In this document: positions 1-12,400 of the stretch, piece after piece
Layout of the letters: each line of letters starts with the position of its first letter
How positions within the stretch are numbered: the first letter of the stretch is position 1
From: Branchiostoma floridae
Taxonomy: Eukaryota; Chordata; Leptocardii; Amphioxiformes; Branchiostomatidae
DNA: 49,236 bases
NCBI RefSeq assembly: GCF_000003815.2
Contig: NC_049989.1
Coordinates: 15,029,224 to 15,078,459, forward strand
Reading direction: 5' to 3'
The notes under the pieces: generated by a model
The model's input: only the letters and a program-made list of their open reading frames with translations
What the model was told of the DNA's origin: nothing
The model's database searches: none
Position numbers and translations under genes: made by a program

Positions 1-209
1 ATTTTTTTTTAATTTTAAAAAAGTCGACGGTAGGAGAGATCGGACAAGAAAACCTAAACTTTCAACTTTTAGGGGGGTCCCTGGTAGCAAAGTCCAAAGT
101 TTGAAGAAAAATGATAAAACGTACCGTCCAAAATAGGCACGTACAGCTACTGGAATTTGAGAAAGGGGGGCAGTGAAACTTTGTTAACACAAGGTTTGGC
201 CATCAATTC

Positions 210-283
210 TAATTTTTTTTTTTCAAATCGGAAAAAAATAGGGTCGCGAAATCCAAGAAACAACGAATAAAATTGGTGTGGCC
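210..283. repeat. partial copy of the GGCCACACCAAAT family
   Basis: AAATCCAAGAAACAACGAAT, then AAAATTGGTGTGGCCT, matches one arm of the 11738 element. It lies within the intron left of exon 19. Confidence 0.55.
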
Positions 284-387
284 TGAGAAACCATGATTCA
301 CATAACACAAACCACACACTTAACATGAGGCGAGGGTTAGTTACAAAGTTTGTCATTAAATGACTTAGAGTGTATAGCAACAAGTAC

Positions 388-485
388 CTCATTCCATGAA
401 GCCTCAGTGGTGCATGAACAAGTGCCAGTTTTAGCCTTGTGCTCAAAGTGGCCAAATGAATCTACTTCAATGAGACAGTGAACCC
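388..485 (-). CDS. BCR: BCR homologue exon 19 (C2 domain)
   Basis: It is 98 nt long. It completes an Arg codon, then encodes [20 protein letters not shown] and [12 protein letters not shown]. This is nearly superimposable on BCR EVDSFGYFVNKAKTRVYRDT and AEPNWNE. The donor GTACTT leaves in phase 0, so the remainder of C2 and the RhoGAP domain must lie left of the window. Confidence 0.95.
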
Positions 486-3400
486 CTACAGAACAGTGTG
501 GCACAAGACAAACATTAGACAATTGCAGCAGTGATACATGTACATGTACGATACGACATGGAGTATTCCGTACAGGGCTTTAGCCAGCTCGAAATTTTTT
601 TCCGTCAGCCAATTACAATCGTCGCGAAAACCGCGAAAATTAATTAGAAGGACTGAACTGAGACCTTGAAAAACGGGTTTTAATGAGATTATCGTATACG
701 AAAGGGCGCCGACACACATTGTCAACAATCATAACAATAGCAAAACAAACAGTGTGTGGCTTTTACGGCCGTGGACGGCGTCCCCAAGCCGCCTATAGCT
801 TCCACCTAGGATTTTGGTCCGTCAAGGTTGACGGATTGGTTTTAAAATTTTTCCGTCAGACGCAGCAAATTTCCGTCAATTGACGGAAAAAAGGACGCTG
901 GCTAGACCCCTGATTCCTTATCACCCGGCATACCCGCGGGTAGGATCGGAGGTAGGGCTGGGACCGAGGGTGACAGAATGCACAATGTTGTATTTCATTT
1001 ATGTCATACTGGTGGCACCCGCGAAAATGCGCATTTCAATGCAAAATGTGCCAGAAGTTAAGAAAATTTGGTGTCATAGAACAAAAAATTGTTAGTATCA
1101 AACAGCAATTCCTATGTCCGAATCCAGTACAGTGAAGCCAGTTAATTGCACGTCGGATAAACGCACACTTCGGTCAATTGCACGGAATCCCCAAATCCCG
1201 TGGCGGTGCGGTCCAACTGGGTAACTCCGCATTATCGCACACGCCGGATAATTGCACGGGATTCGCCGGCAAATTGGGTGTGCAATTAAGCGGCTTCCAC
1301 TGTACTCAAATTTTCAAAAAAGCGGTGCACACAGAACATACTGAGTCGCAAACTTCATACAATATTGAAGGTACAGCTGCACAAGGCATGTGGGTGAGGT
1401 AACTTCACTTTGTATGATACACATTTATTTATGATGGTGATGCCACTTCTTCAACAGTGAAATGTTGTAGTACATTAAGTAGTGCTGGAGAGACACCTAG
1501 CAATACACAATTAAACTGCAAGCTACAATATGGCTTGAGATGGTAATGTTTGCAAACAAAACCTCTTTAAAAAACGTTATTTGCCAAAATCTTCAAACAA
1601 CTTTTAATCATAAGAATATGAGATATGGCCTTTTACTGTATCAAAGAAAAAATGTGTTTTATACTATAGTACAGTGCTTAACTTTCTTCCAACAAAAGGT
1701 ACGCCAATCAAATTTTCAATGACCACTGTTGCCTTCTTCAGTATCAATTTAATATGTGTTTACCTTTGTGTTAAAAGAAAGTTTAGCATTGTACTATGAT
1801 TACATACTGTAGATGAGCATCCATGATAAAAATTGTGTTTTGTTGACATTATAGACTACTACCAAAGCACTTCATTCTCTAATTGATGTACAGTCGAACC
1901 TACCCAAGTCGACCACCCGGGGGACCGGAAAAAAGCGGTCGATTTGGACAGGTGGTCGCTGAGAAGAGTATCGACTCAAAACATGCCCGATGCAAAGTAT
2001 AAATGGTTGCCGTTGTGTTTAATGGCAAATAGCAAGCACACTGCACGCACGCAAAGAAGCAAGGTCTTTAATGTCAAATACAACATGCACACTGTAAACT
2101 GTAAATTTAACCCCAAAATCCGACGATTTCGGCACAAAATCGTGCTAATTATCATCAAAAATCGATGAAAACCTCAATCTTGAAAATGATGTGGTCGTTA
2201 TAGGTCCCAATTTGGGCCGGTCGCGGTCGCGTTGGCCAGGTGGTCGTTGAGAAAAGGTCGCTTAATGCTTATGTCAATGGGAAAATAAATCGGGACCGAG
2301 AAAAAGCGGTCGAAATGGCCAGGTGGTCGCTGAGAAGAGGTGGTCGCTCGGGCAGGTTTGACTGTATAAAAATATATATCGAAATCAACATGCTCTTCCA
2401 TTCCCTGTTGAGTGACACAAAAGGATGACCACTTACTGCCTTCCTCGGTGAAGCCTGAAGCTGACTGAACTGTCACACAGAGACTGCCTGACAGGGCCGG
2501 CTCATCACCTATACAGGAACAGTGGAAAACAATAGTCAACTCACGAAGACGTACAATTATCATTATTGGAAAAATAATGGTTCTGAGCTACATGTGTATC
2601 TACCATTCCCATGTGATTCATCTTTCTAATATAGGTATTTGAGATGAATACAGTAAAATCATGTGCATACTTCTGAAGTTTTAAAAGACATTAGAAGAAC
2701 TTGATCATTTATGACACAGGTACAACTTACTTGTAGATAGTGGAAGTCACTGCAATTGCATGCATTGATCACTAGCTTGTATTCTGTAACACTTAGCCAT
2801 TCTAAGCTAACCTAACCTAAGCTAGCAGTAACCTAACTAACTTAACCTAACCTAACATTACCCAACCCAATCCAAAAGGAAAGGATACAACTACATTTTG
2901 TACTGTAGTACTATGGCTAACCTAGCCTTACCAAAACAAATATAATATTTTCTGTACTCACTGTCATTCAGCAACAGTGACCCAACTGTGTTGACTTTCC
3001 GTACCTGAAAAATCCCCACATTGTGAAATCAACCACAACATCCACTTACTTAAAACAACCAGGCAAAAATCAATGCATGAAGTGTTAAAAATCACAATGA
3101 ATTGTAAATGAATGTACAAGTCAGTCCTACCCTAGTGGAGTTTAGCAATGCCTGAACCTCATAGTTTGTAAGAGAGGGTCTGGAAGGGTCTGGAAAAAAA
3201 AGAAGCTTAGTGTCTAGTATACCCTATACGGCTATAGAGAATGCCTGTCCATTTTACGTTTACCAAATATACACACACACAAAATTTTTTATGATGTTGA
3301 TAATTGATTCATTTCCTCATACCTAACAGCTACTAACAGTATGTAATAAAGGTACAATTATCTGAATTTTGTAACATAACATATGTCACATCTTAGCATA

Positions 3401-6400
3401 TATCAAAGTACTGTTAAACTTGCTGCTGTAGCAGTTTTCACACAGAAATCACTGTGAATTCATATGTCTCCATGATATGAATACTTGGCTCTTTCGCTCA
3501 GTTTTACTTTTTTTCTTACTTTTTCTAGTGCCAAAGGGAAGAAAACTAGACTGCTGTACTACAGAATTTTTTCAATATGAACTGAGAACATCACAAAAAC
3601 CTTCCTTTTCCTCGAAATAAAGCCACTGCAAACGCAAATGATTTTCAATTAGCCTATGCCAAATCTTCATGTTACAACATATAATGCATCATCCATATGC
3701 AGGGCTCGAAATACTGGGTGCATGTGCACCCAGGTGCACTCAAAATTGAAGCTGTGCACCCAAATATTTTCTTAGGTTTATGTATGGAAAGATATCAAGC
3801 ATACTAGTAATCATCATATTCTTGATATCTAAGTGTTAGAAAGATAATAAAAATGTCTGTCATGTTACTTTTTTAATAATTTGATAGCTTGTAACTAAGT
3901 TTTGTTATTAGGTTTTTTGACATTCTACTTGATTTAAGTGGTGCACCCAAATATTTTTCGGTGCACCCAATTTTTAAAGCTGGGTGCACCAGTGCACCTA
4001 ATCTCACAAATGAATTTTGAGCCCTGATATGTAATGTTCAACAGTCGAAGGTGGGGTTCTAATGCTGGATTTTGCCTTACATTTCTCCTGTAGTTTTGTG
4101 ATGACCTCCTTCCACTCTGCTCTCTCATCTCCAGACGACATCAGGAATGTGTAGGTCTACAATACAACACACATTTCAAGTTATATAATTCTTATGCTCA
4201 TTCGCCTTTATCCGTGGGTAGCCTATATCCATTGTCTTCAAAAACAGCAGGATATTTAAATATCAAGTCAACAGATACTGCTTTCAAACTGCAACATTTA
4301 GAAAATATTGCAACTTTAAACCACGATTCGTTGACTTCATGTCCCAAGTAAATACCTTGTTTTCAAATACAATGGATATAGGTTACCCCGCGGATAAAGG
4401 TGAAGCATTACATGTACATTTGTACAACAAGACACATGTTGGCAAGTTCTAACGTTTCATTATCTTCTCTTTGTACAACACAAAGGAATGCACATACATT
4501 GATTTTTGTAAACCTTTGCTAGTAAAATTGTGCTTGAAAAAGCCACATTTGACAAATGATCTTCAAAATTCTGAGGAATTTGCAGAAGTCTCTTAATCTT
4601 TCAAGTAAAAAACAAACAAAAGAGATGACACTATTCCTTATCACATTATTTGATTTCAAAGATATTAGTTTACCTTTCCATTCTTATGGAAAACTCTGAA
4701 GGGTAGACTGGGGAAGGCCAGTGTTAGTGCAGCTTCCTAAAAATCAAGAGAAACATTGTCTTCATAAGAACAGCTTTCTATAATCAACTTGAGAAAATAT
4801 GTGGTCTATACATAATAAAAGGCAGTCATTATAAGAAACCAAAGAATCTAGCTGTAAGTTTCAATATAATTTCCACAATGCTCCATGCTTTTCATATTGT
4901 TCACAATGTCTACGAACACAACAGCCAATAACGGACAAAAGACATTACCGATTTGAGAGAGGCTGTCAATGAAAATATCAATGAAAAATACATACCTGCT
5001 CTGCCAACCTCTTCTTGACCTTTTCAATGCCCTTTGCAACCTTCCGCTGAAAAAAAGGCAAACATCTTATTTTCCCAACAAAAAGATCAGATCAGGGATT
5101 GCAAAACAAGAGTTGAAATAATTGTGATAATGATACTGTAATTGTTTTCCACTTTTATTCTGCAATACAACCGTTACATAAGACAGTTTGTACAATTTTC
5201 TGTGGTTAGGTTTGTTATAAGCATTTCCAAATGTGTAAAAAAAATAGCATTTACGAGAATCATATTGCCATGACAAGCAATCATTAACTAGTAGTAATTA
5301 ATTACAAGACAAAAAAGAAGGATAAGTTAAGTAAGCAAGAAGTTGCATGCAAGAAACTGTGTTAATTAATTGTAGACGATTACAAATTCATTTGTCAAGA
5401 CAGTGAAGAGATCTACTTACACGCCGCTGGAGTATGTGGACAGAGAAGGGAGAAAAAGATGGGAAAAGGCAACATGTAATGTAACAGTGAGGACAAAAAA
5501 GTGTTCTCTGATCTTTCTTTTATACTTTTCAGATAAACTTTAGATACACGTCTAGCAAGAAATTGAAACTGCTTCAAGAAATAGTATTGAAAAGAGGTTA
5601 CATGAGTACTGTTGGCAGCCTGCAGTACTGAATGAAATTGCCAAGTATATTAAAAGATTGGAAATACAGAGCAAGGATCAACAGCTGCAGTACCAGCACA
5701 TGTTGCTAGAGGGCACTGTTAACCTACCTGTGCTGGGTGATCAGAGTTGCTGGCCTTCAGTTTTCTGTATTCTTTTCTCAGCTCAGCCACCTTTGCTTTG
5801 TGATTCTCCATGTCAACTTCACTTGTTACAGGTACTGGGCTGCTGTCTATATGGTACGGGAAGGAAAAACATGTCAATTTTGAAATTTATGTGGTGTTTT
5901 TGAGCAAACTTCTTGCTTTTTGTAGAGACCTCTTACGACAAACTCGTCTCACAGGAAACTCTTTTTCCCGCTGTGTTACTACAATTGTGACGCACACATT
6001 TGCATATGAAGCCCAGACGAGCAGGTTATTGGAAATCACAATATTGCCACTGAATTAGAAATGTTCAATGGTTAAAAAAACAAAGACTTTCAGTGATAAA
6101 AGGATGTTCACATATGACATTTGGAACAACATATATGTGGGAAAAATATAAAAATGCCCTTTTCTGCTCTTCTAAAAAATCATCAAATGATAAAAGGAAA
6201 AAATTATCAACCACTTTGCAAATAGAAAATTTTTTAGCATTTCAAGCAATTTGCATTTTCAGGTAACAAATTGGCTGTCACCACTTTGCAAATGATGTAG
6301 TCCATTTTGGAGCAGTCCTTGGCAAAATCCCCCAAATAAATGCACTAAGAATCCTGTCCTTACCTATGTGCTGCACATCGTGTGCAATCAGCATGAGCTC

Positions 6401-9400
6401 TCCCAGAGGTATGTACCACTGGCACTCGTACGACTCCCGCATTGACTCACGGCTGAAGATCCTGTAAAAACAAAAGAAAACCAATCAGTTTCTGCCTCAG
6501 TGTTAGTCTCTGTTTTAACAGTTTACAGTCTGCAAACATTTCTTGAGTCACCAAATATAGGAAATCTCAAAGCCCCTGTCATACAGTTGACAAACTTTCC
6601 CTTCATTTGTTGTTTGCTAAAACGTCGCTGAATTTATGATTTGCCAGATATTCAACCATATTTTACACCTGAAAATAAACCCTATCACAGCTGAGGGACC
6701 TGCGAACATCAGCCAATCTCTAGAAATCGTGCAATTATAGAAAGAGTACTGGGCGTATTACCCAGAGTGTTGAAAATGTCCTTTAGCTAGAGCTTGCAGA
6801 CTTGTTTACCAATCAATTTACCTGCTATGTGACAGTGGCATTACCATTTAGCTCAGTTTGGCTTATGACTGTTCACGCAATATTCAAATATCAGGTGGTA
6901 CGTGAGTCATCATCTACCGTAAAGGGGGAAATGTTTGCAGTGGTTTCATGTTTGCGGCTTTTGTGGCGACCTCTTTACCGCAAACTTAAAAACCACTGCA
7001 AAAATTCTGTTCTGTCTTCTGCTCGCCTACCCTCATGTAATTTGATTGTGAGGCCTAAAACCATCGTGAACACTCCATTATCTCCTTCCCACAAATTAAA
7101 TTCGCACGAATATTACCGCTTTTACAGTATATTTACATCAGGCACACATACTTTAAATGCAGAAACTTTCGAGGTGGTTTAATGTTCGCGGTTTTCACGG
7201 TGGCCGCTTCACTGCGAACTTAAAACCAACGTGAACATTTTTTCATGGCAGTAAGAGACTACAGTGCATGGTGCTACTGCAAACTTAAAACCACTGCAAA
7301 AAGTTCTTTTTCCTGCTATCGCAAAATTAAATCCCTGCAAACTTAAATGTATTTACAGTATAACGCGACTGTACACTAACTCTAGTATTTGACTGAAGCA
7401 AATATTTGATAGAAACCAGATGTTCATCTCTTGAGTACACAAAGGTAATCGTGTTTTCTTACTTCCTAGTGGTACGCTGGGTGGCACAGATCAGCAGGTC
7501 TGGGAAGAGGAACACGTGGCGAAGCTTTCGCTTCCCATCCGACAGTTCCACCAGGAAAGCATCCTTCACAAGCTGACGATGTGGGCCCTGTGGGAAGATG
7601 GCATCTTTTTTTAGATTTTAACAGCCCACAATAGAACTGCATTGTGCATGTGAAATTGGAACAGGAACGAAACAAAGAGCCAATAATGCAAGTCAAATAC
7701 ATTTTGTACACATACATTTGTACTGTGTACATTAATTCCTACTAAGAGATAGCAGCTATTTGTAATCAATTATAGAACCTCTAAGTTGGTAACTAACTAT
7801 AAAAAGACATTTGAAGAGAACATTTTAAGCAAAGAAAAATGAAAAATATAAAAATATATAAATAATAAAATTCTTATGTTTTTTTTATTTTTCTTTGCTC
7901 ATAACTGTTACATGTACACCATGACAATTGTAAAAAAAACATGATGTATTGTTTTTGGTTTGTCTGCTTGTTTGTTTGTCTTGTTGTGTGTTCAAGTCTG
8001 TTCCCACTGGCAGGGGTCCAAGTGTGTTCCCAGGCTGAGTCGTTATGGCGACTGGCAGGATGCAAAGGTTCACCTGTCCTGTGTTCAAATTTCTTTAGCA
8101 GGCTGACAGGAAGTGAACATTGGCCAAAAGTTAGGAAGCCAAGGATGGCATGTGCTTGATAGTGGTGCATGTAATGTGAAATGGATTGTTGTGTGTTAGA
8201 TTTTGTCAAGAAATTTACTAAAAACTTTACAAATACTCTACTGAGAGTACAAAAGAACATTGAAACAAATACAGACAAGCAAAGCATATAACAAAAGTAA
8301 TGTTGAGTAGCACCACGTAACAAAATCATAGAATATAAGAAAATACATTTGAATATAGGTGGATATTCGGACAGGTACTCTGGGCCAAGCTGGTAGGATG
8401 GAGGTTCAGTTATTCAAATCTTTTTGTTTCTTTTCTGCATGACTGAACATACAGTAGAAGTTTGGTGTTAATTGAGTCGGATAGAAATGTAGACCCTCGA
8501 ATCATTCAATGGACTAAGGCATTATCAGAGAGATTGTCCATGTTTATGGCAAATCCTACCAGCTTATGTAAATCTCTTATTACTTCACTGAGGTATGAGA
8601 TCTTTGATTTCTCGTTCTGAAATGTCTCAAAATGTCTTTAAGAATCTCACCGAGATGCCGTCAGTCTTGTCCCCCTGTGCTGAGAAAGCAGACTTGTTGA
8701 TCTTGTCCAGGAAGACTTGAGACGTCTCTAGCGACTCCTTCAAGGGGGTGTGGTCTGGATGGCTCACAGGAGTGTGCTTCAGGAGGTCCTGTGGAAAATA
8801 AAGGTAAGAAAACTGCTTTGTCCTTGTCTTGTTTGTTTTGTTTGTATTGCAATATCTGATTATCAAAATATGAGTTGATTGTGATAGGATCAGCAAACAT
8901 CCTGTGTATGTATGAGAGGCACCCCCAGACTTGTGATGGTTCAGTCCTATGCTACCACGTGACTGGATGTGGAGCTTCTAGCTCTCAGTGATGCAGTGAT
9001 TTACTCCACACGATTCTCCCACCCTCCCATCCCAGGGTTTCCTTGTATACAACTGAAACAAGAAAGCTTTTGAAAAAAGCTGGCCGGTGCGTATTTTGGA
9101 AAAAGCCTGGATGTTAAACAAACAGCAAACAAAATCACACGAAAAAAGAGTTTTTAAACATCGAATTACTGAATTGGTCTTTCTTTTATTAAAAAAACAC
9201 TACATGAGATTTGTCTAACAAAGAAAAAAAAAATTTAGCAAGTGGGGTTCGAACCTACGATCTACGGAAGATAGGTACCGTGCTGTAGACCGCTCGGCCA
9301 CGCTGGCTCGATTACGCAATAGCCCTTCTATACGTGCTATTTGGTTAAAGTGACCGATCCATGCATCCATGCATCCATACAACTGCTTCTCCCGTCTCAT

Positions 9401-12400
9401 AGTAAACGGTAAACATTAAACTCGCAACCGCCACCCCAGAGCTCCTGTCTCTTCAATGCTCCCAGTCTCTGTAACGAACTAGACAATTACGATTTATTTG
9501 ACATGTATTCCCTGTAATTTATTTTTACATAATTGTTGTTAATTTTTTTTTTTTTTTGGTATCCCATCTTGGGTTCCGTTGGAAATAAGTCACATGGACA
9601 ACCCAACTGTCTCCATGAATGTTAGGCTTACCTGCAAGACAAGGGTGATTCTGGTCACCCTCTCGACTGGTCGCACTATCAGGGCTGAAATATTAGAAAG
9701 AAATGTGTCAAATCCTTAGCATACACATGTCTTTATTATGATGAGACAACAGATTAGCAACAAGCCACATTTTTTGTAAGATGTGCATTTGTAAGACCTC
9801 AGTATTTTTCATTGCAAAAACATGTACTCTAACTAAAACTCTCTGTCTGTCTGTCTATCCATTTATAATATAGGGTGTATTTTGCAGCCAGCAGGTACCC
9901 AAAGTGAGGGTAATGAGGCTGTTTTTAACGTGGTTGAGGCACCTCCTCGAGCACAGAACCCCCGTTTTACGTCCCTCCCGGAAGACGATTTCGTGGAAAA
10001 CTTCGTGAGGCTACAGCAATCCGGACGTCCTTGGTTGGTCCCCCATCCAAGCACTGTCCGGACCGCGCGTTGCTTAACTTCCGAGGTCGAGGGATCGGGT
10101 GTACCAACGTGCCACGCGGCCGTAATCTCTGAATTTATATCTATCTACACCTACATCTATATCATTAGGGCTGTAACTGGGACCCATCCTTACCTTCTGG
10201 CATGGAAGTTTCTTGGTCGGTCTGGACAAAAATTTGACCTCATCTGTCCAAAGATATCAACTGCACGAAAATGCGTTTTCGTATGTTTGATTTGACAATG
10301 AAAGTCAATGATTAAAATGGGCTCCTCAAAAAAGAAGTGGGACAGAACAAAATTTTAAGTTGGAGACAACCCTGATTTATATGTACAATTAACAATCAAA
10401 TTCACTACTGTTTCCCACGTCCATCACAACCTTTGAGATGCCCCCCAAACCGATATCCCCTAGCTCAGACAGAAGGAATGTGACACATACCCTCCAGAGT
10501 TTGATGGTTGTCTCCATTCTTTACACTCTGTAGAGGAGACAACATACTACAGTTAGATGGCAAACAACACACAGACAATGGTACATGTGTAGTATTGCGC
10601 CTCCTGACAGTGTGGGTTTATCTGAACCATGGCTGTATGAAATATGTTGAGCTCCTCAGCATACCAAACATGCTATGGGAACTGTGTGGATTTCTATTGG
10701 CCACGATAGTAGGCATGACATTAGATTTGTGAAAGAGGAAGTAATTAATAGTATTTGTCAATACAATTTCTGCTACAGCGCCACTATCAAATTTGAAAAA
10801 AAAAGTTTGAATAAAAAAAAAGTTTGGCAAAAAAATGCCTCCATTTAATATGACAAAGTTGAGCAAACAGAATACTGAACATCTGTCACATCCTCTTCTT
10901 TGACCTTGGAACTGACCTTAGCATTCAATGAAATTAGCATAGTATTTTCCGACAATATCTTTGCAACCTACGGCATATATTTGCTCATTTTGCAACTGCT
11001 TTGTTTGATTCACAGTATGGTTGCAAACTTCTTTTCTTAAATGGCCAAAAATTGACGCTTGCACAGATGTCATCCATACAATCAAATCAAAATGGCCTTA
11101 TTTGTGTAACTTGTTCCGAGCGGTTACCTCATGCCTGCTTACATGTACCTGAGTGTGATGTCAGACATGTGAACCTGAGTGCCTGACCTAAAGTAAACAC
11201 ACTGTTGTACCAGTCTGGAACCTCCCTGACTTCTCCAGTGCCTTCAGAAAATTGGTCTGAACTAGGGCTGTGTACCTTAATACCCGTACCTGTACCATAC
11301 CTAAAAAATTGTTAAGGTATAGTTCTGGACCTAAACATCTGTATACCTGTACCTGTACCTGTACCTAAACACACTAAATCACTAATTTTTACCAATTTTT
11401 AAGACTGCTGCACAAGTAAATCCCGAATCAACAATGACAATCGTGATAATCTTGCAGTTGAAACTCAAGAAAACTTGTTTTGAGATTCAAATATGCCTGT
11501 ATAAAGATGACAATTTATCACTAGAAAAGACAGTTAGCTACATGTTTAACTTACATATACTTCGTTAAAATTCTTTAGGTACAGGTGCAGGTCCGGACCT
11601 GTACCTAAACCCATGTACCTGTACATTTGTACCTGTACCTGAAATTTGTTTAGGTACACAGCCCTAGTCTGAACCCACCATGTTATCAAAAGCAGGGTCA
11701 GGGCGTGGCATTAACTGATCCTTTTTCATGGGAACTTAGGCCACACCAAATTTAATTCGTTGCTTCTCGGATTTCCCGACCCATTTTTCTGATTTGGAAA
11801 AAAAGAAATTAGTCCCAAGAAAAATAATATAGGTTCACATTGTGCTAATAGTGGTAATTGAAAATAAGTAAATGCAACACGATTCCCTTTATCCAGAACA
11901 GTGGTATGAAATCAAAGGAAGAGATTCATTGGATAAATCATGCCATGAAAAGCTGAAAATTTTTTGTGTTATATAAGCCTCATATGTTCACCCTAGACTT
12001 TTTGCAAAATTTCATTTTATTTTTTTTTTCGACCAACCGCCCCAATATTTTTCTGAAAAAAAATCAGAGAAGCAACTGGTGTGGCCTTATATGATAATAA
12101 TTTTTTGGTAGGACTGGAAAGGAGATATTTTTTGGTGTTTTACTCAAGTTTATGCTATTCTGTACTACGGTAAGTAATGCATGTTCATGTGCATTGGAGA
12201 AACATTTTTGTGGTGTTCTGCATATACATTAAATGTATAGTAGAGGTCAAGGCAAAAATAAAACCACCATGAACATTCCAGGACTACTAATAAAAGACTT
12301 ATTAAATGCAGGACTCCTCCTGTTATTAAACTCTCAATGCCTTAAAGGGACATAATGTAAAAATAAAGTCACTGTTTTCGGTCATTTCTCTACATTATGA

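Noticed and set aside
7874-8329. Minus-strand frame of 151 codons between exons 8 and 9
   Set aside because: It contains low-complexity stretches ([13 protein letters not shown]) from a TTTG-rich tract, and no exon is needed here because the phases of exons 8 and 9 already fit.
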